This document shows positions 43,379 through 54,529 of a DNA stretch of 64,000 nucleotides, in pieces. The notes beneath the pieces were generated by a model, which did no database searches, was not told the DNA's origin, and saw only the letters and a program-made list of their open reading frames with translations. The translations under genes were made by a program, and so were the position numbers. Origin of the DNA: Agapetus fuscipes (Eukaryota; Arthropoda; Insecta; Trichoptera; Glossosomatidae). The stretch lies in the NCBI GenBank assembly GCA_951799405.1, contig CATOGX010000095.1, positions 1 to 64,000 on the forward strand. The letters run 5' to 3'. Each line of letters begins with the position of its first letter. Within the stretch, counting starts at the first letter, position 1.

Positions 43379-44979
43379 ATGGACGGATTTTCGCAATTCT
43401 TGACAAATTTAAATAGAATTAGCAACATTCGGGCACGAAAAGTGTACAAAAAAAGAATTGATCCCTTTACGAAATATACGGATTCAGAATTCAGGAGCAA
43501 ATATCGCTTTTCCAAAATTAACATGCGGTACATAATAAATTTGGTGAAAGACGATTTGGAAGGTTGCAAGCGAGGTGGAAAGATTCCTGTAGACCTTCAA
43601 GTACTAGCCGCTATTCGGTACTGGGGTCGAAATGAGGTAAGAATCAATATAATTATTGACCTAATCGATTGATGTTGATTGTAGTTCGCAATTACGAAAT
43701 TTCTAACCTCACAATTCTTAAATAAAGTTTTAAGCTTTCACTCACAATTGTTGAATAATTTGCAGATACAAGATGACTGTGCTGATATCCATGGCTTTAG
43801 TCAACAGACGCTATCCAGGGTGTGCCGAAATGTAGCAATTGCATTTGCAAGAAAGGCCCCTGAGTTTATAAAGATGCCAGCATCGTTGGAAGAGCAAGCA
43901 GCAGTAATCACAGGTTTTCATGCCATCAGTGGTTTTAATGGAGTTGTGGGTGCCATAGATTGCACCCACATACGTATACAAAAAGTTGGTGGTGAAATAG
44001 GACCACTTTACATAAATAGGAAAGGATATTACTCCTTAAATGTGCAGGTATTTAATCATAATTTTCAATATACGTTGTGAAAAAAACCCTATAGTTATGG
44101 TAAAAAGATGCTGACATCGGTTTTATATGGGACTGTCTTCCATAGCAACCGATAACAAACTACTTATATGGGTTTTCCATAGCAACCCAGCCGGGTGACG
44201 ACACAATATTGTCTATGACAATTCATGCGTGGACCTCATTGCTGTTTTCAGATTCTTGGAAATCAGAAAGAATGCTGTAGATAGTAACTTCTCAAATAAT
44301 TTCTCTCATCTTAAATACTTATTAAATAGTTGATGTCTTTTCACCAGGTGGTCTGCGATGCCAAGCTGAAAATAAGGGATATTGTTGCCCATTGGAGAGG
44401 AAGTGCACATGACAGTCGCATATTCAGGGAGAGCAGCATAAGGCAACGATTCGAAAATAACGAATTCAGAGGTCGGCTAGTGGGAGATGGTGGTTATGCT
44501 TGTACTCCCTATTTATTTGTGCCACTTCGCAATCCCACAAACCCTAGTGAAATGGAGTACAATAAAGCTCAAATAAGCACAAGAAATACGGTGGAGAGAT
44601 GTTTTGGAGTTTGGAAGCAAAGATTCCGCAGTTTGCTCTGTGGTATGCGAGGGTCATTACACACCATCAAAACCACAATAGTAGCTTTGGCTGTGTTACA
44701 CTGCATTGCTATCGATTTAAAAGATGGACATTTTGGTAAGAAAAATAAGTATATTTTTTCTAGAAATAATTATTTTTTATTATACCAGTGAAAACACAAA
44801 TTTTAGTATAAATGCCAGCTAGTTACTAAAACATGATAGACTATCTCCCCAATAGTATTAACTTAAATTTGTTTACAGATATATCGGAAGAAACTCAAGT
44901 GGAGGAAGTAAATAACTTGGAAAATGACAATCAAATAGGTATTATATCCAGAGAAGTTTTTATTCGGCAGAATTTCTAA
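43379..44979 (+). CDS. Harbinger transposase (HARBI1-like), 4 exons, 342 aa
   Basis: DDE-superfamily nuclease that excises and inserts the element. Exons 43379-43636, 43766-44047, 44348-44735 and 44879-44979 join in frame (1029 nt) at GT/AG borders: AATGAG|GTAAGA, TTTGCAG|ATACAA, GTGCAG|GTATTT, TTCACCAG|GTGGTC, CATTTTG|GTAAGA, TTTACAG|ATATAT. The N-terminus MDGFSQFLTNLNRISN leads into a helix-turn-helix-like region (FSQQTLSRVCRNVAIA). Catalytic acidic residues sit in GAIDCTHIRIQ (first D), VGDGGYACTPYLFVPL (second D) and NTVERCFGVWKQRF (E). The last exon is acidic (EETQVEEVNNLENDN). No stop or frameshift found. Exon joins are inferred but every phase fits. Confidence 0.9.
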
Positions 44980-45703
44980 ATTTTATTTTATTATACCTTT
45001 TGCTTGTGTCAATAAAAACCTAATTAAACATGTGCTTTTTTTTATAATACTACTTCACAATAAAACTATAAAGTTGCTTAGAATCTTTTTTTTAACAATA
45101 TGGAAAAATTACAGAGAATACTATTTAAAAAAAAATGTCTACATTCTCTGAAGCTAACATTTTCAAGATGTTGCAAGAGATTGCTAAGAGAACTAAACTT
45201 TAGAATTTCCAGGGTTTTTTTATATTAAATTCTTGACATTTCCATCAATTTTGTTTATTTCTTTTTACAAAGTAAAAGCCATGCTTTTTGATAAAAAAAA
45301 AAACAATAAGCTTGAGGAGTATTGAATGAGACAAAATTAGAAATTGTGATTGAATTTGTACTAGTAAATCTCAAAAGTATTTTGGAAAGAAATGAAAAAT
45401 AACCAGAGAACAGAGAAAACAAGTTTAGAAAACAGTTTAATTGAAAAATAAATTTGAGAACAAATCAATGTTACAAAAAAAAATTGAATGATAAAATGAG
45501 AACAGTTTGGAAACAAAACAAAGTGACGTAAAAATGAAACAAAACAAATACATGTATCGTAAACAATTGATCTCATACCCATGGAGATGAAAATTTTGAG
45601 AGAAGTATAACTTAAATATGGACAGGAATGATTGTGTAATGAAAGAATGTGACTTAATGGAAAATGTGAGAAAAGTATTCACTAAATATTAGATGCGACT
45701 TGA
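44980..45703. other. Convergent 3' region of the two Harbinger genes
   Basis: AT-rich 3'UTRs of both genes; AATAAAAACC at 45010 could end the transposase message. Open frames here are low-complexity. Confidence 0.4.
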
Positions 45704-47678
45704 CTACTCTAAGAGCTCTATCGTTTCAATGTGCTCTGCTCTTGCCATTTTCATTTTTAAAGTGCTCTCCTCTCTCGCCAATTCTACTCTTACAAGATGC
45801 TCCTCCCTGGCCCATTCAAGTTCTTTTTCACTCCTCTTCTTCATCAATTCGCGCCGGAGGTTCGCGTCATCGTGGAGTATTTTTATTTTTTGAGAATTCT
45901 CTTCCCTCATAAGCTTCAGAGTTTCCTCGTAAAGCTTATTTTTTAACTCCTCATCCTGATTTAATACCTGCAATAAAAAATAAAATAATACTGATTATAG
46001 GTGCCATGTATTTTTAGTTTGTGTAAATTATATATGTGATAAATTACTTTTTTTGCTTTTTTCTTGATTTTTCTTTTCGGAGTCTCAAGGCCTGTCAGAG
46101 GAGTCGAAGAGTGTTCCTGTAAATAAAATGGGTGGAAATTTAATAACTTACGTTAATTAAGTTTTCAAAGAAGAATTAAGCAAGCATTTCTTTGAAAAAA
46201 AATAAGTTGTTAAGCGCTGTTTTGTAACTTTGACCACCTCATTATCATAGCTTCTTGGATGCAGATGTATCTTCAAAAATATTAACCAAACCTCTGACAT
46301 TCATCTCCACTCTTAACTAAAGGGCAATACAGTAAACCTACGGGACCTAAAATACTTGCAAGAAATGACATTAAGGGAAAACAATTATGTGGGGAATGAT
46401 AAAGTAAAAAAAGAGTTAAGGTACTAAAAATTAATATCATTACAATATTTATTACACTTACGGATATGCTTCCAGCTTCAATCATGGCAGGTTTTACCGC
46501 ACTTGCTGTCCATGCTGTATCCACATCTACATACTCATAAAAAACTGGAGATTCAACCTGCAAAAAAACAAATATTTGGAAACATTTTAAAGCCAATAAA
46601 GATGTAATTATGTGTGTAAATATCAATATGCAAATTAAAACATGAGAGTGAATTACATATCCTTGATGTATCCATGTAGAAAATCATAATAAATAAATAT
46701 AGTATGAACATTAACAAGGGCCATGAGCATTCCTTCGCTGTGAGCACGATACAAGTCCAGCAATTATATTAATACACTGATATGAGCAGATTATATAAGG
46801 AACAAATGCTCAATCCAAATGTTCACATCGAGCAAATGATCATTTCAGTCGCCAGTTTAACATTAGATATGACCTAAGAAACCAGGTTAAACATTTGACG
46901 TTGAAAATATTAGCAAATACGAAAACATGATATTACCATTAAATTTGTCTCCGCAGGTTCAGAATTTGTTGTCAAATTGCTATCCACAGTATTTACCTGA
47001 GAAAAAATAATTAGAAATATGAAATAAGTTGTAATGCTCACAAATATAATATTTATAACAATTTCTGTGTTACTTATAAATTGAGAATAAGATATAAATA
47101 AAAAAAACATAATACGGACCTTTGCACGAATCGAATCACTATCGAATTCGTTTGTGTCTGTGTCGAATTCTGACGGCAACAACTCGACTAATTCAAGATC
47201 TTCAGGCAGTGGACTTGGAGGTTTGGGGCCTCCACCTGTAGCAAATACTTGCCGACGATGGTCGCCAATTCGTTTTTTCGAAGCTGACTTAAACACCTTC
47301 CACTGGCTTTTCAACTGAGTAAGGTCTCTTTTTTTTTTGTTTAGTGCATTGAATCTAAAAAGTAAAAGTAACATTTCTCTCAAAGCATTACGAAAAATAC
47401 AGATTACGACATTGTGATTAAAATAAGTTACACTCACTCATGGTCCACCTTCTCCCAAGCCTCTTTTTTTACTTTTAGGGCATTTGTTGTCAGAAGTTTG
47501 CTCTCGATCACACTTATATGGGAACGAAGGCACTCCCGGAGAAGTGTCTGAAATATGTAAAATAGAGGTTGGATTATTCTTATAACAATGTAGTCACGGG
47601 TGGCGGATATTTTATTTTTATAATTCTTACCTTTTCTTCTTCCTCCCAATTTGAATTACGTTTTCTGGGATTCATCAT
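45704..47678 (-). CDS. Harbinger Myb/SANT-like DNA-binding protein, 7 exons, about 293 aa
   Basis: Partner protein of PIF/Harbinger transposases; in characterised members it binds the element ends and brings the transposase into the nucleus. Minus-strand exons are 47678-47631, 47547-47438, 47354-47120, 46996-46937, 46557-46462, 46116-46048 and 45967-45704 (882 nt in frame). A trihelix Myb/SANT-like domain spans exons 1-3: NSNWEEEEKTLLRECLRSH, KKEAWEKVDHEFNALNKKKR, LKSQWKVFKSASKKR. A Pro/acidic middle follows, then a basic patch (TPKRKIKKKAKK, a likely nuclear signal), and a long charged C-terminal helix (EELKNKLYEETLKLMREENS ... KMKMARAEHIETIELLE), probably a coiled coil. One donor (after 47120) reads GTCCGT, weaker than the rest. 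No stops. Confidence 0.85.
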
Positions 47679-47933
47679 TGAAAAAGCTCCTATACGCGGT
47701 GTGTCAGCTGTCAGATTAGAATGTCAAAATAATGCGCGCTAGAGGCATAAATAAAAATCTGCGCATGCGCAGCCTCAGGGTGGTAACATCGAAAAATAAT
47801 TTATTGAGAACAGTAATTCCTTGCTTATGCCATGGTTATAAGTAAGAAAAATTTATGCCAGGTATAACTTTTTACACCTGGCATAGCTATGCCCGGTGAT
47901 AAGCTTAGAATAAGAAAATCTAATAAGTAACAC
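47679..47933. promoter_or_regulatory. Right terminal and subterminal repeats; Myb-gene upstream region
   Basis: Contains TTATGCCATGGTTATAAG, TTATGCCAGGTATAAC and its inverted partner TTACACCTGGCATAGC, then ATGCCCGGTGATAAGC. This is a tight cluster of the same core as the left end. Confidence 0.6.
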
Positions 47934-47936
47934 TAA

Positions 47937-48559
47937 GTGTAATATTACCTTCTCTACGAATAAAACTTGCAGCGATGGAATATAATGTCCTTTTTACTGA
48001 ATAGTTCACGTTTTTAGATCGAAGACAAAGTTTTTAACTCCGCGTGGAATCTGCTCTGGGGGGAAGTACGGAAATGGCTGGGTTTTGCTACATGCAGAGC
48101 GAGCGTAGTAATAATATTTCACTTTATAATTTGACCATGAATTAGACACGGCGATTTAAACAAAATTTCATTTACCAGTGAAGTTATAAGTTTTACAGAT
48201 TCCTGTATTTTATATTTCCTAATATCTGCCTTCATTGACCCAAAACTTGAACAAAAATGGTGATTAAGACGCACGATCCTTTAGTCAAACTGAGAGATTA
48301 GCGCCTCTACTTATAAGAGCAGTCAAAGCTCTTTATAACGATAGGTAGATGCGACTTTTCCGGGTTTGCGCAAACCACAAACGCATACATCGCGAAGACA
48401 GCCTCCAAAGATAGCCCTTATGTTGTAAACAAAAACAAATCCCTAAATGTAGGGAAAATAAAACGTACATTTCCGGAGACTTTGTCTATGGTAGGGGGGG
48501 GCTAAAAATACCGCGAAATCAATAAATTAAAAAAATCTTCAGTAAAAAATTAAAGTTTA
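47937..48559. other. Unannotated stretch right of the Harbinger element
   Basis: No ORF; a G8 run at about 48496. Confidence 0.3.
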
Positions 48560-49565
48560 CGTAGCATAGACATAGAAAATGATAGATAGATAGATTTATT
48601 TTCACATTAAAGTACATGACAGGTTTTAAACCTTATGCATACAATAATTAAAAAACATTCACAAGTAACCGAAATCAGCTTAGGAGAAACGGAAGCCTCT
48701 GTCTAAGCTGATTTTCACTCAGGTGGAAGATATCAACCGAAGAGGAGATCTCATTGAGTATTAGACATGGGTCGGTACGCGTTTGTGCGATACTGAACCG
48801 ATATCAGATATTGCGTACCAATATCGGATTTTAAAACTATATATTGTAATATCTATATATTGGAGATGCGGCGCGGTACCGCGCCGCATATCAGATACCG
48901 ATATCAGATATTACAATATATAGTTTTAAAATCCGATATTGGTATGCTATGAATACCTACGAATCCTACGATGTATTATTTACGCGATAAACCTAGATAT
49001 GTATTTTGATGAGGCTTCGGTTTTATCTATCTAACATGTTACGGAACCAGTAGAATTTGGAGTTTGAAATCAAAGTTTATGAAATTTTAAATCGATTTTT
49101 ATTTTAAAGGATTTCTACGGTTTGTATGTCATAATTCATTAAAATTTTAAATTCCTAGAAAAGTAGCATAATGAAATGAATTGCGTTTAATTAAACAAAT
49201 AATTACGCGGCGCGAATACATAGTTTTTTTTCATCCATAGATATCGTGGATCGCAATATCTGATATTCGGAGAACCCAGAACCCGAAAACACAACGCTGT
49301 ACGCGCGCGCCGCGAATACATAGTTTTTTTTCAATACATAGTTTTTTTTCAATACATAGATATCGTGGATCGCAATATCTGATATTCGGTTTTGATCGCA
49401 ATATCGGATATTGAAACTATATACGGTTTGAACCGCCCACTTCTATTGAGTATAGCCATTGCCCTCCCCACAGTCATAACCCTAGGTAGGTTAGTCCTGC
49501 ATCTTGGGAGTAGCAATATATGACTCCGACGAAACGTGGAGAAAATCGTTCTTCTCTTTTGCACG
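48560..49565 (-). pseudogene. LINE C-terminus split by a hAT MITE
   Basis: On the minus strand, 49564-49446 encodes MQKRRTIFSTFRRSHILLL and LPRVMTVGRAMAILN. After the inserted MITE the frame continues at 48761-48685 (EISSSVDIFHLSENQLRQRL and a stop), followed by a 3'UTR with a TCTA repeat tail near 48581-48596. Only about 65 residues of this LINE remain. Confidence 0.65.
48762..49445. mobile_element. hAT-type MITE, 684 bp, TSD TTGAGTAT
   Basis: Ends TAGACATGGGTCGGT and, inverted, TAGAAGTGGGCGGTT; flanked by identical TTGAGTAT (48754-48761, 49446-49453). Inside is a foldback: a 37-bp arm containing CCAATATCGGATTTTAAAAC, inverted about 100 bp away, around a perfect GC palindrome (ATGCGGCGCGGTACC...). 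GATATC/CAATATC words repeat. No ORF. Confidence 0.85.
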
Positions 49566-49684
49566 GTCAGTAAAATCTGTTTTTTTCATTCTTTAAAATG
49601 TCTAACGACCGTAATCATAATTTAAAACCCATGAAATAAACTTGTCTAATTCTCATACCTACTAAAATATGGCTACATTTCATA

Positions 49685-49766
49685 AAAATCAGTCAAGCCA
49701 TCTCATGGGAGTGTCATCAGCATCACAAATGCACAGGCAGAGACATGTAAGTTTGTGCTTACAAAC
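49685..49766 (-). repeat. LINE-B 3'UTR relic, part left of Gypsy element
   Basis: GGCAGAGACATGTAAGTTTG and TGCTTACAAAC correspond to the middle of the repeat. The other part resumes after the Gypsy element at 58448. Confidence 0.5.
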
Positions 49767-49945
49767 TGTTGTATACTTGATTATTTGAGGTTTGGTATTT
49801 CAAATATACAATAAGAATACTTTGGTGTATTTGTTGGTTTATTATCACTATGGACTGTAACTATTCACATGTGAGATATATAGCAAAAGGTGAATTCTCT
49901 CTGGGCAGTGCTGCCAACACTCTTATATTAATAGTGCTGCCAACA
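49767..49945 (-). repeat. Gypsy 3' LTR, 179 bp
   Basis: TGTTGTATAC ... GCTGCCAACA on the plus strand. It lacks 18 bp present in the 5' LTR between two GCTGCC words. Confidence 0.9.
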
Positions 49946-50084
49946 TCTCCCTCTTTTAAGAGTTTTTCTCTATGTGAACTTTAATAATGAGTTACATTTT
50001 TTTATTTCAGACTTATTTCTAATTGAGTAATACTTATATTTTATTATAGTAAGCATGAAAATAGTTTTATTGAAATGTAAAAAA

Positions 50085-52240
50085 CTAAATGTAATCTTCA
50101 AATTTCCTTGGCTTTTTTGTATGCCTGTTCGACCTTCTCGGTAGGCTGGCATTTTGGATTGGTTGATCCGGGCAGCGGAAACTAGCTTGAGCCTGCTGAT
50201 CCTCCATCTGGCTTGTACTCAGCTGTGGTCCCTGGTTGAATTCTTGTATCAGCTCTTCATCCAACTGGTCCATGGGGCTGGGTTCCACATCCTGCTGTTT
50301 AAATTCATCGAAGATTGTTATTTTGCTTCTTTCCCGAATCTGGTTTATGTGTGACCTTATTATTTTCAGGCCCTTTGGTGTGTCCACATATATGTTGTAT
50401 ACAACTTTCCCTCTTCTTTCAATGATTTTGCCTGGGGTCCATGCCCATGCATTGTTCCTGTATATTTTGGCATATACATTGTCTCCATTATTGAATGATC
50501 TTACAGGTTGCTCCGTTAATAGTGCAGTTGTAGTTTTTGCTGGCGGCTTTAGGGTGTCTAATACTGTCCTCATTTTCCTTCCTAGCATCAATTCTGCTGG
50601 TGATTTTTGTTTAATCTGTTTATTTGGAGTATACCTATATGTATGCAGGAAAGTGTTGATTGCTGTTTCAATCTGTTCTCCATTTTGTATTTTTTTTATA
50701 CCTCGTTTAAAGGTGTCCACAAAGATTTCAGCTTGTCCATTTGACTGTGGATGATAAGGTGGTGACTTGATATGTTGTATTCCATTTTCTGTGCAGAAGT
50801 GTTCAAACTTCTCACTGGTGAATTGCGTACCATTGTCAGTGACTATTACTTTTGGTATTCCATATCTCGCACAAGTCTCTTCTAAATATCTTAATGTGGC
50901 TGACGCTGAAATAGTTTGAGTTGTGAAAATTTCAGGCCATTTTGAATATGAATCAATGATGAGGAGAAAATATTTTCCCTCAATTGGTCCGGCATAGTCC
51001 ATATGTATTCTTTCAAAAGGTTCTGATGACGGTGTCCATCGTTGTGGTGCCTCTTTAGGTGGAGACTTCCGTGCAACCTGACACGCATTGCAGTTTCTCA
51101 CATATTCTTCGATTTCTTTATCAATCAAGGGCCAAAACACATAGCTTCTAGCTACTGCTTTCATCCTCTCTATGCCTGGATGTCCTTTGTGTAATTGCTT
51201 TAGTACAGATTGTTGGTGTTTCTTAGGAACTATAACTCGGTCCCCGAACATCAAACAATCTTTTACTTCTGATATCATCTCTTTTCTATAATAATATGAT
51301 TTGAGCTCGTCCTTAATGACTTTTGGCCATCCTTCTTTTAGGTATATAGTAATTTGCTTCAGTATGGTATCCTTTTTTGTTTCTTCTTGTATTTCTTTAT
51401 ATGAAATTGAAGTGTGTTGAACCGACTCCATCAGTGTTATTTGTTCTGTTGTTTCTAGTGTTACTGCTGCTATTACTATTTCTTCCTCTGGTCTGCTTTG
51501 AGTATCTATCAGTCTTGACAGTACATCTGCATATCCAAATGCATTAGTATTTATGTATTTGATATCAAAATTGTACGCCAGAAGAGTACATGCCCACCTC
51601 TGAATTCGGTTGGCTGTGTGTAACGGAATCCCTTTCTTTGAACCGAAAATGTGTACAAGTGGTTGATGATCCGTTTCCAAGATGAATTTTCTACCATGAA
51701 TCATTTTGTGGAATTTTGTTACCGCAAAGATTAAGCCCAAAGCTTCTTTTTCGATTTGGCTATATTTTTTTTCTGTTTCAGTCAGTGTTCTGGATGCATG
51801 CTGTATAGCTTTTTGGCTTCCATCTGGAAACTCGTGTCTTATAACAGCTCCAATTCCAGTACTGCTTGCGTCTGCTGCCACGATGATTGTTTTTGAAGGG
51901 TCATAGTGAGTGAGTAGCATGTCGCTTTTGATGGTTGTTTTAATGTTCTCAAATGCCTTCTTACATGCATTTGTCCACTTCCACTCTTTATCTTTCTTTA
52001 AAAGCTCGTCTAAAGGTTGGCGAATTCGTTGTAGTTTATACACAAATTTCCCATAATAGTTAACTGCTCCCAAGAACGACCGTAGCTCGCTGACATTTGT
52101 TGGAGGTGGCATCTGTTCTATGCATTTGATACTTTCAGGGTTTGGTTTGATCCCCTCCTCACTGATGATGTGTCCTAAGAATTTGACACTGCGCAGGAAA
52201 AGCTGACACTTTTCATTTCTAATTGGAAACCATATTCCTT
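50085..52240 (-). pseudogene. Gypsy pol, downstream part: RNase H and integrase
   Basis: Continues the RT after a frameshift near 52210-52225: FLGAVNYYGKFV connection, then RNase H (ADASSTGIGAVIRHE, TETEKKYSQIEKEALGLIFA, LETDHQPLVHIF, ADVLSRL). The integrase follows: a zinc-binding region HKGHPGIERMKAVARSYVFW with CNACQ, and a catalytic core with HMDYAGPIEGKYFL (D), VTDNGTQFTSEKFEHFC (D) and SNGQAEIFVDTFKRGI (E). The C-terminus is Gln/Pro-rich and ends RSNRHTKKPRKFEDYI. All catalytic residues are present, but this part is out of frame with the RT. Confidence 0.93.
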
Positions 52241-53620
52241 GATTTGTTGAAACAGACTTCTCAAATGTACGTGGTGCTCTTGTATGTCCCTGCTTGCGAT
52301 GATGATGTCATCCAGGTATGCTGTTGCGTTCTCCTGTCCGGCGACCATTGCATCAATGATCTTTTGAAATTCAGCCGGTGCTGACTTGACTCCAAACGGG
52401 AGTCTGCTGAACTCGTACAGCCCCTTGTGAGTGTTGATTGTGAGTAACTTCCTAGATTGTCTTTCCACTTTGACTTGAAAATACGCATCGCTCAAGTCAA
52501 TGACGCTGAAGATGGCATTTCCGGCAAGTTTTGCAAAAATATCTTCTGGCAGCGGCAATGGGTGCTTATTTTCTTCCAAAGAATTGTTGAGGCCCGTGGA
52601 GTAGTCGGCACAAACCCTCAGTTTGCCGTTTGGTTTTTTTACCACCACGATTGGAGCTGCCCATGCTGAGAAATCAACTGGTGTGATGATGCCCAGTGTT
52701 TCCAGCCTGTGCAGTTCTTCTTCAATCTTCTCCTTTGCCGCGTAAGATACTGGCCTTTTATGTTTGAAGACTGGCTTTGCTCCTTCTTTTAAGTGTAGCT
52801 TGACTTTGGTTTTTGTGCAACAGCCCAGTTCCTTTTCAAACACTTCGGGAAATTCGGCTGTTTTTGCTTGCTTTGTTCCCTCAGTAATTTTGGTTTTGAC
52901 AGCACGACAAATGCTATTGATAGGTTTATCCCAAATTTTGAACGCGTTTATCCATTGGATACCAAATAAATTTAAATTTGGTACACTGGTGATGTACACT
53001 GTGAGCTGCTTTCTTTCCCCTTTTAGATTCACTTCCACGGTGCTCTCAGCTTTGAGACACAAGCTGTCACCTGATGCGTTTTTGGCTTTTGCGCTGGTTT
53101 TCTGCATCTTCGGAGCGCCAATTGTTTTGTAAGTTTCCTCTGAAATGATGGATATGTCTGATGCTGTATCAATTTGAAGACATACCTCTTTTCCATTTAG
53201 GAAAACATTTACATATTTGCGGCTACCAGTGGTGTTTATTCCTAGCACTGCAAATACTCCTTTTGAAGTAAACTTATACTCCTTGGTGTTAGGTTTTTGT
53301 GTTTTGGCTCCGCTTCCGCAGTATCCATCTTTATGTCCAACTTTAGAGCATACTTTGCACTGATGCTTTGTATAGGTGCAGTCCTTGGCAAAATGCATTG
53401 CGCCACAGTACCAGCAAGGATATCTAGGAATAGTTGACTTTTCTGTAGTGGTCGCTTTTCCTGATGTGAATTTTCCTTTTGATTTTGGTTTTGGTTTTGA
53501 CTTTGACTCCACTTTGTAGACAGCTGTTGTTGCTTGATGTTGCTGCACAAGGTCTGTGTCTCGTTTTAGTGATGTGTACCTCGTACACTCTTCTACGAGA
53601 CTCTGTATCGTTACAGGTTT
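52175..53620 (-). pseudogene. Gypsy gag C-terminus, protease and reverse transcriptase
   Basis: Same frame as gag, after a TAA. Zinc knuckles (YPCWYCGAMHFAKDC, HQCKVCSKVGHKDGYC) bind RNA. The aspartic protease site reads CLQIDTASDISII, with DTA where most relatives have DTG/DSG. The RT has APIVVVKKPNGKLRVCADYS, FSVIDLSDAYFQVKV, RLPFGVKSAPAEFQKII and the YLDD box (ATAYLDDIIIAS). Translation runs out of frame after GFQLEMK and stops at 52175. Confidence 0.92.
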
Positions 53621-54280
53621 TTATACGCAGTGTTTTTCTAGGATCTGCAGTAGACGGCTGCGTACGTCTGTCTCCACTAAATTGCTGAGTCCGCATATAA
53701 AAATAAGGCACTTGAATTGCTCGATGCCTAAATTTTCATACTCAATGTCCTCGCACAGTTTGTTTACTGTTCCTGCGAACGTCGAAATGTCTTCTTGCGG
53801 CTTCTTTTTGTGTTGCAGGCAATTGAACCGCCTGCTGAAAAGTGATTTTGTGGGACTCAGAATTGATTTTAATGTGTTTATCGTGGTTTGAAAATCAATA
53901 TCCTTTACCCTTTTTGGAAGAATGAAATTCGCATACTTTTCGTATGACGAGTTATCGAGCTTCCGTAGCAATAGTCGAACTTTGGCTGCATCATCCAGAC
54001 GTGCCGCTTCTGTCTCAAATGTCTCTTGATGTCTAGAGTACCATTTGTCAAACGTTAGGCCATTATCTGGATCATACTTGAACTCCGAAATACTTCGCGC
54101 TATTGTATCCGCGATGTATTCGTGACCTTCTGTTACGGCCGGTGTGTTGATGTCCCCGGCTGCAGGCTCCTTTCGTTGTCCCAAAATGACATTTTCCAAT
54201 ACTCCCATCCTTTCATGTGAAGCCATCACCATTTCTGTCAACTTTTGCAGAAGTTCCTGTGACATGATGATGTCGTGCAC
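53621..54280 (-). CDS. Gypsy gag (capsid), ended by an in-frame TAA
   Basis: Structural protein that would form the cytoplasmic particle. 219 aa: KLTEMVMASHERMGVLENVI, FKYDPDNGLTFDKWYSRHQE and FNCLQHKKKPQEDISTFAGT are typical Gypsy capsid text. It ends LLQILEKHC V-stop at 53621; the same frame continues directly with KPVTIQSLVEECTRYTSLKR and the zinc knuckles. So gag and pol are one frame with a single TAA, probably a mutation. Start at MHDIIMSQ (54280) or the second M. Confidence 0.85.
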   Translation of the reverse strand: MHDIIMSQELLQKLTEMVMASHERMGVLENVILGQRKEPAAGDINTPAVTEGHEYIADTIARSISEFKYDPDNGLTFDKWYSRHQETFETEAARLDDAAKVRLLLRKLDNSSYEKYANFILPKRVKDIDFQTTINTLKSILSPTKSLFSRRFNCLQHKKKPQEDISTFAGTVNKLCEDIEYENLGIEQFKCLIFICGLSNLVETDVRSRLLQILEKHCV

Positions 54281-54361
54281 ATGCGTTTTTTTTTTTTTTT
54301 TAGGTTAGGATCGCGATGTTTTGCAGTTTGTCGCGTGCAATCCGTAAATCCTCGTCGCCAC
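54281..54361 (-). other. Gypsy leader with primer-binding-like site
   Basis: Directly inside the 5' LTR the minus strand reads GTGGCGACGAGGATTTACGG. TGGCGACGAGG starts with TGG as expected for pairing with a tRNA CCA end; the tRNA is not identified. Confidence 0.6.
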
Positions 54362-54456
54362 TGTTGTATACTTGATTATTTGAGGTTTGGTATTTCAAAT
54401 ATACAATAAGAATACTTTGGTGTATTTGTTGGTTTATTATCACTATGGACTGTAAC
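54362..54456 (-). repeat. Gypsy 5' LTR, first piece
   Basis: Identical in order to the first half of 49767-49945 up to ACTGTAAC, where the hAT element enters. The second piece is 58346-58447. Confidence 0.9.
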
Positions 54457-54529
54457 CAGTGATGTTAATACTTTTATGAAATAATCCCTACAACCTTTTA
54501 AAAAAATCCCCACATTTCCCTACGCCAAG

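Larger units (their letters stand above)
43171..47933. mobile_element. PIF/Harbinger DNA transposon, apparently autonomous, 4.76 kb
   Basis: Ends carry inverted GTGTTACTTAT (43171-43181) and ATAAGTAACAC (47923-47933). TAA lies just right of the element (47934-47936) and at 43166-43168 at the left, two bases (CT) outside the left repeat, so a TAA duplication is likely but the left edge is uncertain by 2 bp. Inside are two convergent spliced genes: a DDE transposase and a Myb/SANT-like protein, the known pair of this superfamily. Subterminal copies of ATGCCTGGTATAAC-type words lie at both ends. Confidence 0.85.

Noticed and set aside
50236..50754. Plus-strand ORF of 172 codons
   Set aside because: Antisense to the Gypsy integrase region.
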